Below, in pieces: positions 17,031 to 25,441 of a stretch of DNA of 64,000 nucleotides. Within the stretch, counting starts at the first letter, position 1. Each line of letters opens with the position of its first letter. The position numbers and the translations under genes were made by a program. The stretch comes from UBA7657 sp049652985 (GTDB lineage: Bacteria; Pseudomonadota; Alphaproteobacteria; Micavibrionales; Micavibrionaceae), in contig JBASFK010000002.1 in assembly GCA_049652985.1 (NCBI GenBank), forward strand, positions 1 through 64,000, written 5' to 3'. The notes under the pieces are model-generated. The model was not told the origin of the DNA. It did not search any database and saw only the letters and a list, made by a program, of their open reading frames with translations.

Positions 17031-17381
17031 ATGAGACGATTTTTATTTTTAGGTGCTTTTGCAGGTTTTTTGATTTCACAAGATGCTTATGCAGAAAGCA
17101 TTCTGGTTCCAAGCGACTCCAAGGCGAGTTATGAGGCGCTTTCGGTAAAAAAATTGGATAATAATCAGGTTAAGATAGTTACCAAACGAATTGGCTCATC
17201 TGGTGAGTCTTATTCGAAGCGATTAGTGGATTGTAATTCAATGACGTTTAAATATTTGGGCGATGGTGATACTTTGGACGAAATGGAAGCAAGCAAGCCT
17301 TCGCCTAACATGTCGGAACTTGTTTCTGGTTCAATATCCGATGTTGTGTCGCGTTACGCTTGTTCAAAGGTTAGTAAATAA
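17031..17381 (+). CDS. Small secreted orphan protein between nuoH and nuoI
   Basis: I do not recognise this 116-residue protein. The N-terminus is a clear Sec signal peptide (two arginines, hydrophobic core, then ending in DAYAES), so the mature protein of about 95 residues should be periplasmic. The mature part is polar with two cysteines (VDCNSM and RYACSK) that could form a disulfide. I chose ATG 17031 over the in-frame GTG at 17025, which overlaps the nuoH stop, because it gives the better signal peptide. The stretch is more AT-rich than its nuo neighbours. It ends two bases before nuoI. Confidence 0.7.
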   Translation: MRRFLFLGAFAGFLISQDAYAESILVPSDSKASYEALSVKKLDNNQVKIVTKRIGSSGESYSKRLVDCNSMTFKYLGDGDTLDEMEASKPSPNMSELVSGSISDVVSRYACSKVSK

Positions 17382-17382
17382 T

Positions 17383-17871
17383 ATGGCCATGGATAATTTT
17401 GCACGCGCGTTTTTGCTGACCGAGATTGTGAAGGGTTTTTTGCTGACCCTGAAATACATGTTCTTTGTCCCGCGCGTGACGATCAACTACCCTTACGAAA
17501 AAGGTCCTATCAGTCCCCGGTTCCGGGGCGAGCATGCGTTGCGCCGTTATCCGAACGGGGAGGAGCGCTGTATTGCCTGCAAGCTTTGCGAGGCAATTTG
17601 CCCGGCGCTGGCGATTACCATTGAGGCCGAGGCGCGCGAGGATGGCTCTCGCAGGACCACGCGTTATGACATTGATATGACAAAATGTATTTACTGTGGT
17701 TTGTGCGCGGAAGCCTGCCCGGTGGACGCCATCGTCGAGGGACCAAATTTTGAATTCGCCACGGAAACCCGCGAGGAGCTTTATTATAACAAAGACAGGC
17801 TGCTGGCGAATGGTGACCGCTGGGAAGCGCAGATTGCCAGCAACCTCGCGGCGGATGCGCCTTACCGCTAA
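17383..17871 (+). CDS. nuoI: NADH-quinone oxidoreductase subunit I
   Basis: NuoI is the ferredoxin-like subunit with clusters N6a and N6b that hands electrons to NuoB. Both 4Fe-4S motifs are complete: CIACKLCEAICP and CIYCGLCAEACP. I place the start at ATG 17383, giving 162 residues as in other alphaproteobacteria. The open frame extends upstream into the previous gene, but that part does not belong to the family. A second possible start is ATG 17389. It is followed by a 97-bp gap before nuoJ, longer than any other plus-strand nuo junction without a gene. Confidence 0.97.
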   Translation: MAMDNFARAFLLTEIVKGFLLTLKYMFFVPRVTINYPYEKGPISPRFRGEHALRRYPNGEERCIACKLCEAICPALAITIEAEAREDGSRRTTRYDIDMTKCIYCGLCAEACPVDAIVEGPNFEFATETREELYYNKDRLLANGDRWEAQIASNLAADAPYR

Positions 17872-17968
17872 AAGTTGAGTTAATAACTCGAGATCCGGCC
17901 TTGCAGGAAGTCCCTGAAAGGACTAGAAAAGAACTGCCTAAAAGCCTTTTTGGTAACAGAGAAAAACG
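17872..17968. other. nuoI-nuoJ intergenic gap with a 13-bp palindrome
   Basis: This gap has no reading frame of note. At 17877-17889 it contains the perfect palindrome GAGTTAATAACTC, six bases after the nuoI stop, and a weak AGTCC/GGACT stem further on. It may be the scar of a lost insertion like those at the other nuo junctions, or a protein-binding or processing site. I see no convincing promoter. Confidence 0.4.
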
Positions 17969-18583
17969 ATGATCATCGAGGCGCTCGCCTTTTACGCCCT
18001 GGCCGGTATCCTGACCCTGAGCGCGCTGCTCGTTATCACAGTCAAGAATCCTGTCCATTCCGTTCTTTTCCTCATTCTCGGGTTTTTTAACGCGGCCGGT
18101 TTGTTCGTGCTGCTGGGTGCGGAATTCATCGCCATGATTTTGATCATCGTTTATGTCGGCGCGGTGGCTGTGCTGTTCCTGTTCGTTGTCATGATGCTGG
18201 ATGTCAGTTTCGCCGATTTGCGCAAAGGCGCGATGCAGTATGTTCCTATTGGTCTGATTATCGGGGCGATCTTGCTTGGTGAATTGTCTCTGGTTTACTC
18301 GGTGTGGGGCTTTGCGCCGGAGACGCTGGATAATCGTGCGGCGCCTGTCGATAAATTCGAAGGACTGACGAATACCGAAGCCATCGGCAGGGTTCTCTAT
18401 ACCGATTATGTTTTCCCGTTTCAGGTGGCAGGGCTGATCCTGTTCGTGGCAATGATCGGTGCCATCGTGCTGACGCACCGCTCGCGTCCCGGCGTGCGTA
18501 AACAATCAGTTGCCGAGCAGCAAGCGCGCAAGGCATCGGACGTTCTTGAAATCCGTAAGGTAACGACGGGATCAGGAGCATGA
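17969..18583 (+). CDS. nuoJ: NADH-quinone oxidoreductase subunit J
   Basis: NuoJ is a membrane subunit near the hinge of complex I; its third helix rearranges during turnover. The 204 residues start with the typical LAFYALAGILTLSALLVITVKN helix. The signature EFIAMILIIVYVGAVAVLFLFVVMML, with its pi-bulge-forming helix, follows near residue 55. Five membrane segments are predicted, the last being near residues 150-170, followed by a polar tail of about 30 residues. Its stop overlaps the nuoK start (ATGA-type, 18580). Confidence 0.97.
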   Translation: MIIEALAFYALAGILTLSALLVITVKNPVHSVLFLILGFFNAAGLFVLLGAEFIAMILIIVYVGAVAVLFLFVVMMLDVSFADLRKGAMQYVPIGLIIGAILLGELSLVYSVWGFAPETLDNRAAPVDKFEGLTNTEAIGRVLYTDYVFPFQVAGLILFVAMIGAIVLTHRSRPGVRKQSVAEQQARKASDVLEIRKVTTGSGA

Positions 18584-18888
18584 CAATCGGTCTTGAGCAT
18601 TACCTGGTTCTTGCGGCGCTGCTTTTCACCATCGGGGTGTTCGGGATTTTCCTGAACCGGAAAAACATGATCATCATCCTGATGTCCATCGAGTTGATGC
18701 TGCTGGCGGTTAATATTAACTTCGTCGCGTTTTCGGCGTTCTTGGGTGACCTAGCCGGACAGGTGTTCACAATGTTCATTCTTACGGTAGCAGCGGCTGA
18801 GGCTGCTATCGGTCTCGCCATTCTTGTCACCTTCTTCCGCAACAAAGGCTCTATTGCGGTTGAAGATATTTCCGAGATGAAAGGGTAG
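18580..18888 (+). CDS. nuoK: NADH-quinone oxidoreductase subunit K
   Basis: NuoK is the ND4L-type three-helix subunit of the complex I membrane arm. At 102 residues it has the normal length. The two conserved membrane glutamates of the proton path are present, one in SIELMLLAVN and one in AAAEAAIGLAI. It is tightly packed between nuoJ (4-bp overlap) and nuoL (5-bp gap). Confidence 0.98.
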   Translation: MTIGLEHYLVLAALLFTIGVFGIFLNRKNMIIILMSIELMLLAVNINFVAFSAFLGDLAGQVFTMFILTVAAAEAAIGLAILVTFFRNKGSIAVEDISEMKG

Positions 18889-18893
18889 GGACG

Positions 18894-20933
18894 ATGGAAT
18901 TTATCGCAGTCTTTGCTCCTCTCGCCGGTTTTATCATCACCGGCATCTTTGGCACTAAGATGGGCAAGTGGCCGTCTATTGTCATTACATGCGGCGCAAT
19001 GTTCGCCGCCGCCGCCGCGTCGGTTTACCTGTTTTATGCCGTCAACCTGCAGCACGCGCCTTACACGACCGTTATTGCCAACTGGCTGACTTCCGGTGAA
19101 TTGTCGGTGAACTGGGCGCTCCGGATCGACCAGCTTACGGTCGTGATGATGTGCGTCATCAATATCGTCTCGACCTGCGTGCACGTCTATTCCGTCGGCT
19201 ATATGAGTCATGACGATCACCAGATCCGGTTCATGGCTTATCTGAACCTGTTCACGTTCACGATGCTGATGCTCGTGACGGCGGATAATTTGCTCCAGCT
19301 TTTCTTCGGATGGGAGGGCGTGGGCCTGGCGTCGTACCTCTTGATCGGTTTCTGGCATCATAAACATTCGGCCAACGCCGCCGCGCAGAAGGCCTTTGTC
19401 GTTAACCGCGTCGGCGACCTGACGCTGGCGCTTGGTATGATGGGCTGCTTTGCCGTGTTCGGCTCGATCAATTTTGATGTGATCTTTGCTGAAGCACCCA
19501 AATATGCCGACAGCGATTTTGTGCTGTTCGGTCAGCATCTGCACGCCATGACGGCGATCTGTTTGCTGTTGTTTATCGGCTCGATGGGTAAATCGGCGCA
19601 GATTTTGCTCCATACATGGCTGCCCGACGCGATGGAGGGTCCGACACCGGTTTCGGCGCTCATTCACGCCGCGACGATGGTGACGGCGGGCGTGTTCCTG
19701 CTGGCGAGGCTTTCGCCGCTGTTCGAATACGCGCCTGAAATCCGCATGATGATCACATTTGTCGGTACGGCAACGGCGTTTATCGCCGCGACGATTGGCA
19801 TGACCCAGTTCGATATCAAGCGCGTGATTGCATACTCCACGATGTCACAGCTCGGTTATATGTTCTTTGCGCTCGGCGTTTCGGCCTATAGTGCCGCGAT
19901 CTTCCACCTGATGACGCACGCATTTTTCAAAGCGCTGCTGTTTCTTTCGGCCGGTTCGGTTATTCATGCGCTCTCGAACGAGCAGGACATGCGCAAGATG
20001 GGTGGGCTGTGGAAGAAAATTCCTTTTACTTACGTGATGATGTGGACGGGTGCTCTTGCATTGGCCGGTATTCCGCCGTTCGCCGGATTCTATTCGAAGG
20101 ATATCGTCATGGAGGCGGCTTATGCCGCGAATAACTGGAGCGGACAGCTCGCGTTCTGGATGGCGCTTGCAGCTGCTTTCATGACTGCGTTTTATAGCTG
20201 GCGCCTCATTATCATGACGTTTCACGGCAAGCCACGTTCATCCGAAGAGGTGATGGATCATGTTCATGAATCACCGAATGTCATGCTGGTTCCACTTTTT
20301 ATTCTTGCGATGGGCGCGGTGTTCTCGGGCGCGTTCTTCTATGAACCTTTCGTCGGCGGTGAAAAGGCCGCCGCGCATGATGAAATCAACGCAGGTCATG
20401 AACAGGTCGATGCTCATCATGAGCCTGAGGCTGTTCCACATGAAACCGGCGGAGAAGAAACCGTCTGGGCACGCCAGTCTTTCTGGGGCGACAGTATTCT
20501 TGTTCTTGATGAAAACGATTCACTCGAGGCTGCCCACCATGCACCGAAATGGGTTAAATTCTCGCCGCTTGCGGCTGGCCTGCTCGGTATTTTTATGGCG
20601 TATCTCATTTACATGACCGGGCCGGGCGTACCGGAAAAAATACGCCGCGCTGTTCCCGCGCTACACGCGCTCAGCTTTAACAAATGGTATTTCGACGAGA
20701 TTTACGACTTCCTCTTTGTGCGCAGGGCGTTTGCTTATGGGCGCCTGTTCACGAAGGGCGACCGGAAAATCATCGACCGTTTCGGACCCGACGGCGGCGC
20801 GGCGGTTTCTGGCATTGCAGCGCGGATGTTCAGCCGTTTCCAGACCGGATTTATTTATCAATATGCGTTCGTCATGATGATCGCGGTGATTTCGTTGCTG
20901 TCGTGGTTCATTTTCCGCGCAGGGGAGAGTTAA
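18894..20933 (+). CDS. nuoL: NADH-quinone oxidoreductase subunit L
   Basis: NuoL is the distal antiporter-like proton-pumping subunit of complex I. The 679 residues contain the 14-helix core, with LFFGWEGVGLASYLLIGFW near residue 140 and LLHTWLPDAMEGPTPVSALIHAATMV near residue 240, both carrying proton-path residues. The long lateral helix and a final membrane anchor end the protein. Between helices near residues 490-550 there is a polar loop rich in His, Glu and Asp (AAHDEINAGHEQVDAHHEPE). The gene sits 5 bp after nuoK and 3 bp before nuoM. Confidence 0.98.
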   Translation: MEFIAVFAPLAGFIITGIFGTKMGKWPSIVITCGAMFAAAAASVYLFYAVNLQHAPYTTVIANWLTSGELSVNWALRIDQLTVVMMCVINIVSTCVHVYSVGYMSHDDHQIRFMAYLNLFTFTMLMLVTADNLLQLFFGWEGVGLASYLLIGFWHHKHSANAAAQKAFVVNRVGDLTLALGMMGCFAVFGSINFDVIFAEAPKYADSDFVLFGQHLHAMTAICLLLFIGSMGKSAQILLHTWLPDAMEGPTPVSALIHAATMVTAGVFLLARLSPLFEYAPEIRMMITFVGTATAFIAATIGMTQFDIKRVIAYSTMSQLGYMFFALGVSAYSAAIFHLMTHAFFKALLFLSAGSVIHALSNEQDMRKMGGLWKKIPFTYVMMWTGALALAGIPPFAGFYSKDIVMEAAYAANNWSGQLAFWMALAAAFMTAFYSWRLIIMTFHGKPRSSEEVMDHVHESPNVMLVPLFILAMGAVFSGAFFYEPFVGGEKAAAHDEINAGHEQVDAHHEPEAVPHETGGEETVWARQSFWGDSILVLDENDSLEAAHHAPKWVKFSPLAAGLLGIFMAYLIYMTGPGVPEKIRRAVPALHALSFNKWYFDEIYDFLFVRRAFAYGRLFTKGDRKIIDRFGPDGGAAVSGIAARMFSRFQTGFIYQYAFVMMIAVISLLSWFIFRAGES

Positions 20934-20936
20934 GAC

Positions 20937-22478
20937 ATGACCACGCTACCGATACTTTCAATTATGACTTTCCTGCCGCTCATCGGCGTGTTCATCATTC
21001 TCATGATCCGCGGCGAGGAACGGGCGGTGGTGCGTAACAGCAAATACATGGCGCTTTACACGTCGCTGTTCACGCTTGCGTTCGCGGTTTACATGTTCCT
21101 GAAATTCGACGGCACGACGGCTGATTTCCAGTTCGTGGAGAAGGGCGAATGGCTGCGCCCGCTTGGCATCAGTTATCACATGGGTGTCGATGGCATTTCG
21201 ATGTTCTTTGTCCTGCTGTCGGCTTTCCTGACGCCGGTTTGTATTATTTCGGCATGGGACAGCATCGAAAAGCGCGCGCGGGAATATATGGCGGCGTTCC
21301 TAGTGCTGGAATGTTTCATGATCGGGACGTTCTGCGCGCTCGACAGTATTCTGTTCTATGTTTTTTTTGAAGGCGTGCTGATCCCGATGTTCGTGATCAT
21401 CGGTGTGTGGGGCGGCGCGCGGCGCGTTTATGCGTCTTATAAGTTTTTTCTTTATACGCTGCTTGGTTCGGTTTTGATGCTGATCGCGCTGCTGGTGCTG
21501 TTCGCGAAAACCGGGACAACGGATATTCCAACCCTGATGGCGAACCCGGTGGTGCCCTCGCTGCAGATATGGTTATGGCTGGCGTTTTTTGCGAGCTTTG
21601 CGGTGAAGCTGCCGATGTGGCCTGTACATACATGGTTGCCGGACGCGCACGTCGAGGCGCCGACGGCGGGCTCAGTTATTCTTGCCGGTGTGCTGTTGAA
21701 AATGGGCGGTTACGGGTTCCTGCGGTTCTCGCTGCCGATCATGCCGGACGCCAGCGCGTTTTTTGCGCCTTACATGCTCTGGCTCGGCGTTATTGCCATT
21801 ATATATACGTCGCTTGTCGCTCTGGTGCAGGAAGACATGAAGAAACTCGTGGCCTATTCCTCGGTTGCGCATATGGGTTATGTGACCATCGGTGTGTTCA
21901 CCGGTACGGTGCAGGGTATCGAAGGCGGCATATTCCAGATGATCAGCCACGCGCTGGTTTCCGGCGCGCTGTTCCTTTGTGTTGGTGTGGTTTATGACCG
22001 GCTGCACACGCGCGAGATTTCGCGTTATGGCGGTATTGTTAACAATATGCCCATTTATGCTTTCATTATGATGGTCTTTACGCTGGCATCGGTCGGACTG
22101 CCGGGCACCAGCGGGTTTATCGGGGAATTCCTGACGTTGCTGGGTGCGTTCCAGATCAATACGCTGGCGACGCTGTTCGCCTCGACAGGTCTTGTGCTTG
22201 GAGCGGCGTATATGCTGCTGATGTACCGCCGTGTCGTGCTGGGGCCGCCGGTCAATCAGGATGCCACCGAAATGCCCGATATGAACAAGCGTGAAATCGC
22301 GCTGTTGTTTCCGATTGCGGCGATGGTGCTGTGGCTTGGTATATTCCCGGCGACGGTGATGGACCGCATCGGCCCGTCGGTGGACAAGCTTGTCGCTGAC
22401 TATGAGAAGCATGTAAAAATCGAGCTTGAGATGACCGTCGATGTCGAAGGCAAAAAAGAAGAAGAGGGGGCACAATGA
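20937..22478 (+). CDS. nuoM: NADH-quinone oxidoreductase subunit M
   Basis: NuoM is the second antiporter-like proton pump of the membrane arm. The 513 residues show the conserved GVDGISMFFVLLSAFLTP near residue 82, the FFEGVLIPMFVIIGVWGG segment with the key glutamate, and PMWPVHTWLPDAHVEAPTAG with the lysine and aspartate of the central proton path. It ends in an unusually acidic and lysine-rich tail (VEGKKEEEGAQ). The stop overlaps the nuoN ATG by 4 bp. Confidence 0.98.
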   Translation: MTTLPILSIMTFLPLIGVFIILMIRGEERAVVRNSKYMALYTSLFTLAFAVYMFLKFDGTTADFQFVEKGEWLRPLGISYHMGVDGISMFFVLLSAFLTPVCIISAWDSIEKRAREYMAAFLVLECFMIGTFCALDSILFYVFFEGVLIPMFVIIGVWGGARRVYASYKFFLYTLLGSVLMLIALLVLFAKTGTTDIPTLMANPVVPSLQIWLWLAFFASFAVKLPMWPVHTWLPDAHVEAPTAGSVILAGVLLKMGGYGFLRFSLPIMPDASAFFAPYMLWLGVIAIIYTSLVALVQEDMKKLVAYSSVAHMGYVTIGVFTGTVQGIEGGIFQMISHALVSGALFLCVGVVYDRLHTREISRYGGIVNNMPIYAFIMMVFTLASVGLPGTSGFIGEFLTLLGAFQINTLATLFASTGLVLGAAYMLLMYRRVVLGPPVNQDATEMPDMNKREIALLFPIAAMVLWLGIFPATVMDRIGPSVDKLVADYEKHVKIELEMTVDVEGKKEEEGAQ

Positions 22479-23920
22479 CCGCCGGTTTTGATCTTGTACC
22501 CTTATTTCCCGAGTTGTTCCTTGCCGTAACGGGCATGGTCCACCTGATTATCGGCGTTTCACGCGGTAATCATTCCACCAATTTCGTATTCTGGGCGAGC
22601 GCGGTGACGTATGGCATAGCGGCCTTGATACTTATGGGCGTAAGTTGGGGTGACGCAATTATCCTGAACGGCATGTTTAAGTTTGATAACTTCGCCGGGA
22701 TTATGAAACTGATTATCCTGCTCGGCCTGCTGGTATCGGCGGCGCTGTCGGTAAAATATCTGGAGGACGAGGGCATCAGCCGGTTTGAATATCCTGTTCT
22801 GATGACATTCGCGGGTATAGGCATGATGCTGATGGTATCAGCAAATAATTTGCTGGCACTATATATGGCGCTGGAGTTGCAGAGCTTAAGCCTTTACGTA
22901 CTGGCGGCGTTCCGGCGCGGCTCGCTCCAGTCCGCAGAGGCGGGGGTCAAATATTTTTCCCTCGGCGCGTTGTCGTCCGGGATGATCCTGTTCGGCATAT
23001 CGCTGATTTATGGTCATACGGGCACGCTCGATTACGGCACACTGGCGGCAACGCTCGCGCCGATGCAGTCCATTCCTATCGGCATTACGTTCGGGCTTGT
23101 ATTCCTGTTGGGCGGGCTGGCCTTTAAAATTTCCGCAGTGCCATTTCATATGTGGACACCCGACGTTTACCAGGGCGCGCCGACATCGGTAACGGCATTT
23201 TTTGCGATTGTGCCGAAGATTGCAGCGATGGGCCTGCTGATGCGCCTGCTGTTCGAGCCTTTTGCCACGGTTTCCGGCCAGTGGGAGCAGATTATCTGGT
23301 TCCTGTCGGCGGCTTCGATGATTGTTGGCGCGTTTGCCGCCATCGTGCAGGAGAATATAAAGCGTCTGCTGGCGTACAGTTCGATCGGCAATATGGGTTA
23401 TGCGCTGGTCGGTGTCGTCGTGGCCAGCAACGCAGGCGCAGGCGCAGTGATTCTTTACCTTCTGATTTATCTTGTTATGACATCCGGCGTGTTTGCGGTC
23501 ATTCTCAGCATGCGCCGGAACGGCAAGGCGGTCGAGAATATTAGCGACCTCGGTGGGTTGTCGCAGACGCAGCCGGCGCTGGCTTATGTGATGGCGATTT
23601 TAATGTTTTCGATGAGCGGCATTCCGCCCATGGCCGGGTTTTTTGGCAAGCTGGTGATTTTCCAGGCGGCGGTGCAGGAGGAATTCTATGTTCTCGCGGT
23701 CCTCGGTGTTGTTACGTCCGTGGTTGCCGCTTATTATTACCTGCGCATCATCAAGGTTATGTTTTTTGATACGGCCTTGCCTGCTTTTGACGGGACCATA
23801 CCTTTCGCCCGCCGCGTGGTTCTGTTTCTGTCCGTTGTTTTTATTCTCGGTTTCGTTTTGAACCCGTCGATCGCGATGACCGTGGCAAAGAATGCGGCTG
23901 CTGCATTACTAACCGGGTGA
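22475..23920 (+). CDS. nuoN: NADH-quinone oxidoreductase subunit N
   Basis: NuoN is the third antiporter-like subunit of complex I and the last gene of the nuo cluster. The 481 residues carry ALYMALELQSLSLYVLAAFRR with the conserved glutamate, KISAVPFHMWTPDVYQGAPTSVTAFFA and MFSMSGIPPMAGFFGKL. It overlaps nuoM by 4 bp. birA follows after 4 bp and so may share the message, an arrangement found in many alphaproteobacteria. Confidence 0.98.
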   Translation: MTAGFDLVPLFPELFLAVTGMVHLIIGVSRGNHSTNFVFWASAVTYGIAALILMGVSWGDAIILNGMFKFDNFAGIMKLIILLGLLVSAALSVKYLEDEGISRFEYPVLMTFAGIGMMLMVSANNLLALYMALELQSLSLYVLAAFRRGSLQSAEAGVKYFSLGALSSGMILFGISLIYGHTGTLDYGTLAATLAPMQSIPIGITFGLVFLLGGLAFKISAVPFHMWTPDVYQGAPTSVTAFFAIVPKIAAMGLLMRLLFEPFATVSGQWEQIIWFLSAASMIVGAFAAIVQENIKRLLAYSSIGNMGYALVGVVVASNAGAGAVILYLLIYLVMTSGVFAVILSMRRNGKAVENISDLGGLSQTQPALAYVMAILMFSMSGIPPMAGFFGKLVIFQAAVQEEFYVLAVLGVVTSVVAAYYYLRIIKVMFFDTALPAFDGTIPFARRVVLFLSVVFILGFVLNPSIAMTVAKNAAAALLTG

Positions 23921-23924
23921 TCTT

Positions 23925-24656
23925 TTGGCCCTGACCTGGACCGTCGAAACTTTCGAGAGCGTGGACAGCACGCAGGACATCATAAAAGGTTACGCCGAGA
24001 TCGGGCATCCCGAGGGCAAGGTCGTGCAGGCGCTGGAGCAGCTTGCAGGCCGAGGCCGACACGGTCGCAACTGGGTCTCGGAAAAGGGCAATCTTTATCT
24101 CTCGGCGCTGCTCAGGCCTGCCTGCCAGGCCCAGCATATCGGCCAGCTTTCGGTGTTGGTGTCTGTCGCGCTTGCCGATACGATCAGGGCGCATTTGAAA
24201 GACCCGGAAGCGTTGATGCTGAAATGGCCCAATGACGTGCTGATCGGCGAGCAGAAATGCGCGGGCATCCTGATCGAAACGGCTTTGTCGGTGGGCGGGG
24301 CGATTGAATATGCCGCGGTTGGAATAGGGGTTAATCTTACCAGCGCGCCGCCGCAGATCGGCGCGGCGCTGAACACCTATACAAAAAAGCCGCTCAAGGT
24401 GGCTAAATTCCGGGATGAACTCCTGAAAAATCTCAATAAAACCTATGTTCTATGGAGCCGGGAGGGGTTTGAGGATATCCGCGGCAGATGGCTTGAGCAG
24501 GCCCATAAAAAGGGCACTAACCTCCGCATCAAAATCGGGCCGCAGGTGGAAACCGGCATCTTTTATGGCCTGGACGAGGAGGGCAACCTGCTGCTGCATG
24601 ACAGCAACCTGCGACAGAAAAAGGTGACGGCGGGCGAGGTTTACCTTATAAACTGA
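23925..24656 (+). CDS. birA: Biotin--[acetyl-CoA-carboxylase] ligase
   Basis: BirA joins biotin to the carboxyl carrier protein through biotinyl-AMP. The start is a TTG at 23925, four bases after nuoN. The 243 residues begin directly with the catalytic domain (FESVDSTQDIIKGYAE), so the DNA-binding domain of the E. coli repressor form is absent and the protein should be an enzyme only. Conserved sites are GRGRHGRNWVSEKGNLYLS for biotin and ATP binding, LKWPNDVLI with the active-site lysine, and GIGVNL. The C-terminal SH3-like domain is complete. Confidence 0.95.
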   Translation: MALTWTVETFESVDSTQDIIKGYAEIGHPEGKVVQALEQLAGRGRHGRNWVSEKGNLYLSALLRPACQAQHIGQLSVLVSVALADTIRAHLKDPEALMLKWPNDVLIGEQKCAGILIETALSVGGAIEYAAVGIGVNLTSAPPQIGAALNTYTKKPLKVAKFRDELLKNLNKTYVLWSREGFEDIRGRWLEQAHKKGTNLRIKIGPQVETGIFYGLDEEGNLLLHDSNLRQKKVTAGEVYLIN

Positions 24657-24661
24657 GCCAC

Positions 24662-25441
24662 ATGACCCTGCTTGCCATTGATATAGGTAACACAAACACC
24701 GTTTTTGCCGTTTACAGCGGCGAGAAGCTATTGGCGCACTGGCGCTGCCAGACCGTCTCGACGCGCAGCGTTGATGAATATGCGGCGTTCCTGCAAAGCG
24801 TGTTTTCGCTGGATAGTCTCGACTGGGAAAAGCTGGATGATGTCATCATCAGTTCGGTGGTGCCTGAAGCCGATTTTCACATCAAGAAATTTTGCGAAAA
24901 ATATTTGAAGAGGAAACCGATATTGGTGGGGTTGGAGCAGGTTCCCATCAAGGTCGACTTGGACAGGCCGGAAGAAGTGGGCGCAGACAGGCTCGTGAAT
25001 GCGCTCGCGATCAAGGAATTTTACAAGACGCCCGCCATCGTCATCGATTTCGGTACAGCGACGACGTTTGACGTTATCGACAGCAAGGGGCGTTATGCGG
25101 GCGGAGCCATCGCGCCGGGGATTAATCTTTCGGTCGAGGCGTTGCACCGCGCGGCGGCGAAGCTGCCCAAGGTCAATGTAAAGAAGCCAAAATCTGTGAT
25201 CGGCAAGAACACGGTTTCGGCCATACAGTCCGGAATATTTTTCGGCTATCTCGGTTTGATCGAGGGAATTGTCGCCAATATTTCAAAAGAGCTGGGCGAA
25301 AAACCCTTCGTGCTTGCTACTGGCGGTCTTGCGCCGCTGTTTGAGCCTCATACCAAAACAATTCACGCTGTGGATGACGAGTTGACCCTGAAGGGACTTC
25401 TCCGCATCTATCAGCATCACAAGAAACGGAAAAAAAGTTGA
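24662..25441 (+). CDS. coaX: Type III pantothenate kinase
   Basis: CoaX phosphorylates pantothenate, the first step of coenzyme A synthesis. It is an ASKHA-fold kinase unrelated to CoaA. The 259 residues start with the phosphate-binding loop LLAIDIGNTNTVFAVY. They continue with EEVGADRLVNALA containing the catalytic aspartate, and VIDFGTATTFDVID. It starts five bases after birA, and its TGA overlaps the TTG start of the RNase J gene, the usual birA-coaX-rnj arrangement of alphaproteobacteria. Confidence 0.96.
   Translation: MTLLAIDIGNTNTVFAVYSGEKLLAHWRCQTVSTRSVDEYAAFLQSVFSLDSLDWEKLDDVIISSVVPEADFHIKKFCEKYLKRKPILVGLEQVPIKVDLDRPEEVGADRLVNALAIKEFYKTPAIVIDFGTATTFDVIDSKGRYAGGAIAPGINLSVEALHRAAAKLPKVNVKKPKSVIGKNTVSAIQSGIFFGYLGLIEGIVANISKELGEKPFVLATGGLAPLFEPHTKTIHAVDDELTLKGLLRIYQHHKKRKKS

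Noticed and set aside
18600..19667. 355-codon minus-strand frame over nuoK-nuoL
   Set aside because: It is His/Arg/Asp-rich nonsense translation opposite hydrophobic membrane-protein codons, a classic antisense artefact.
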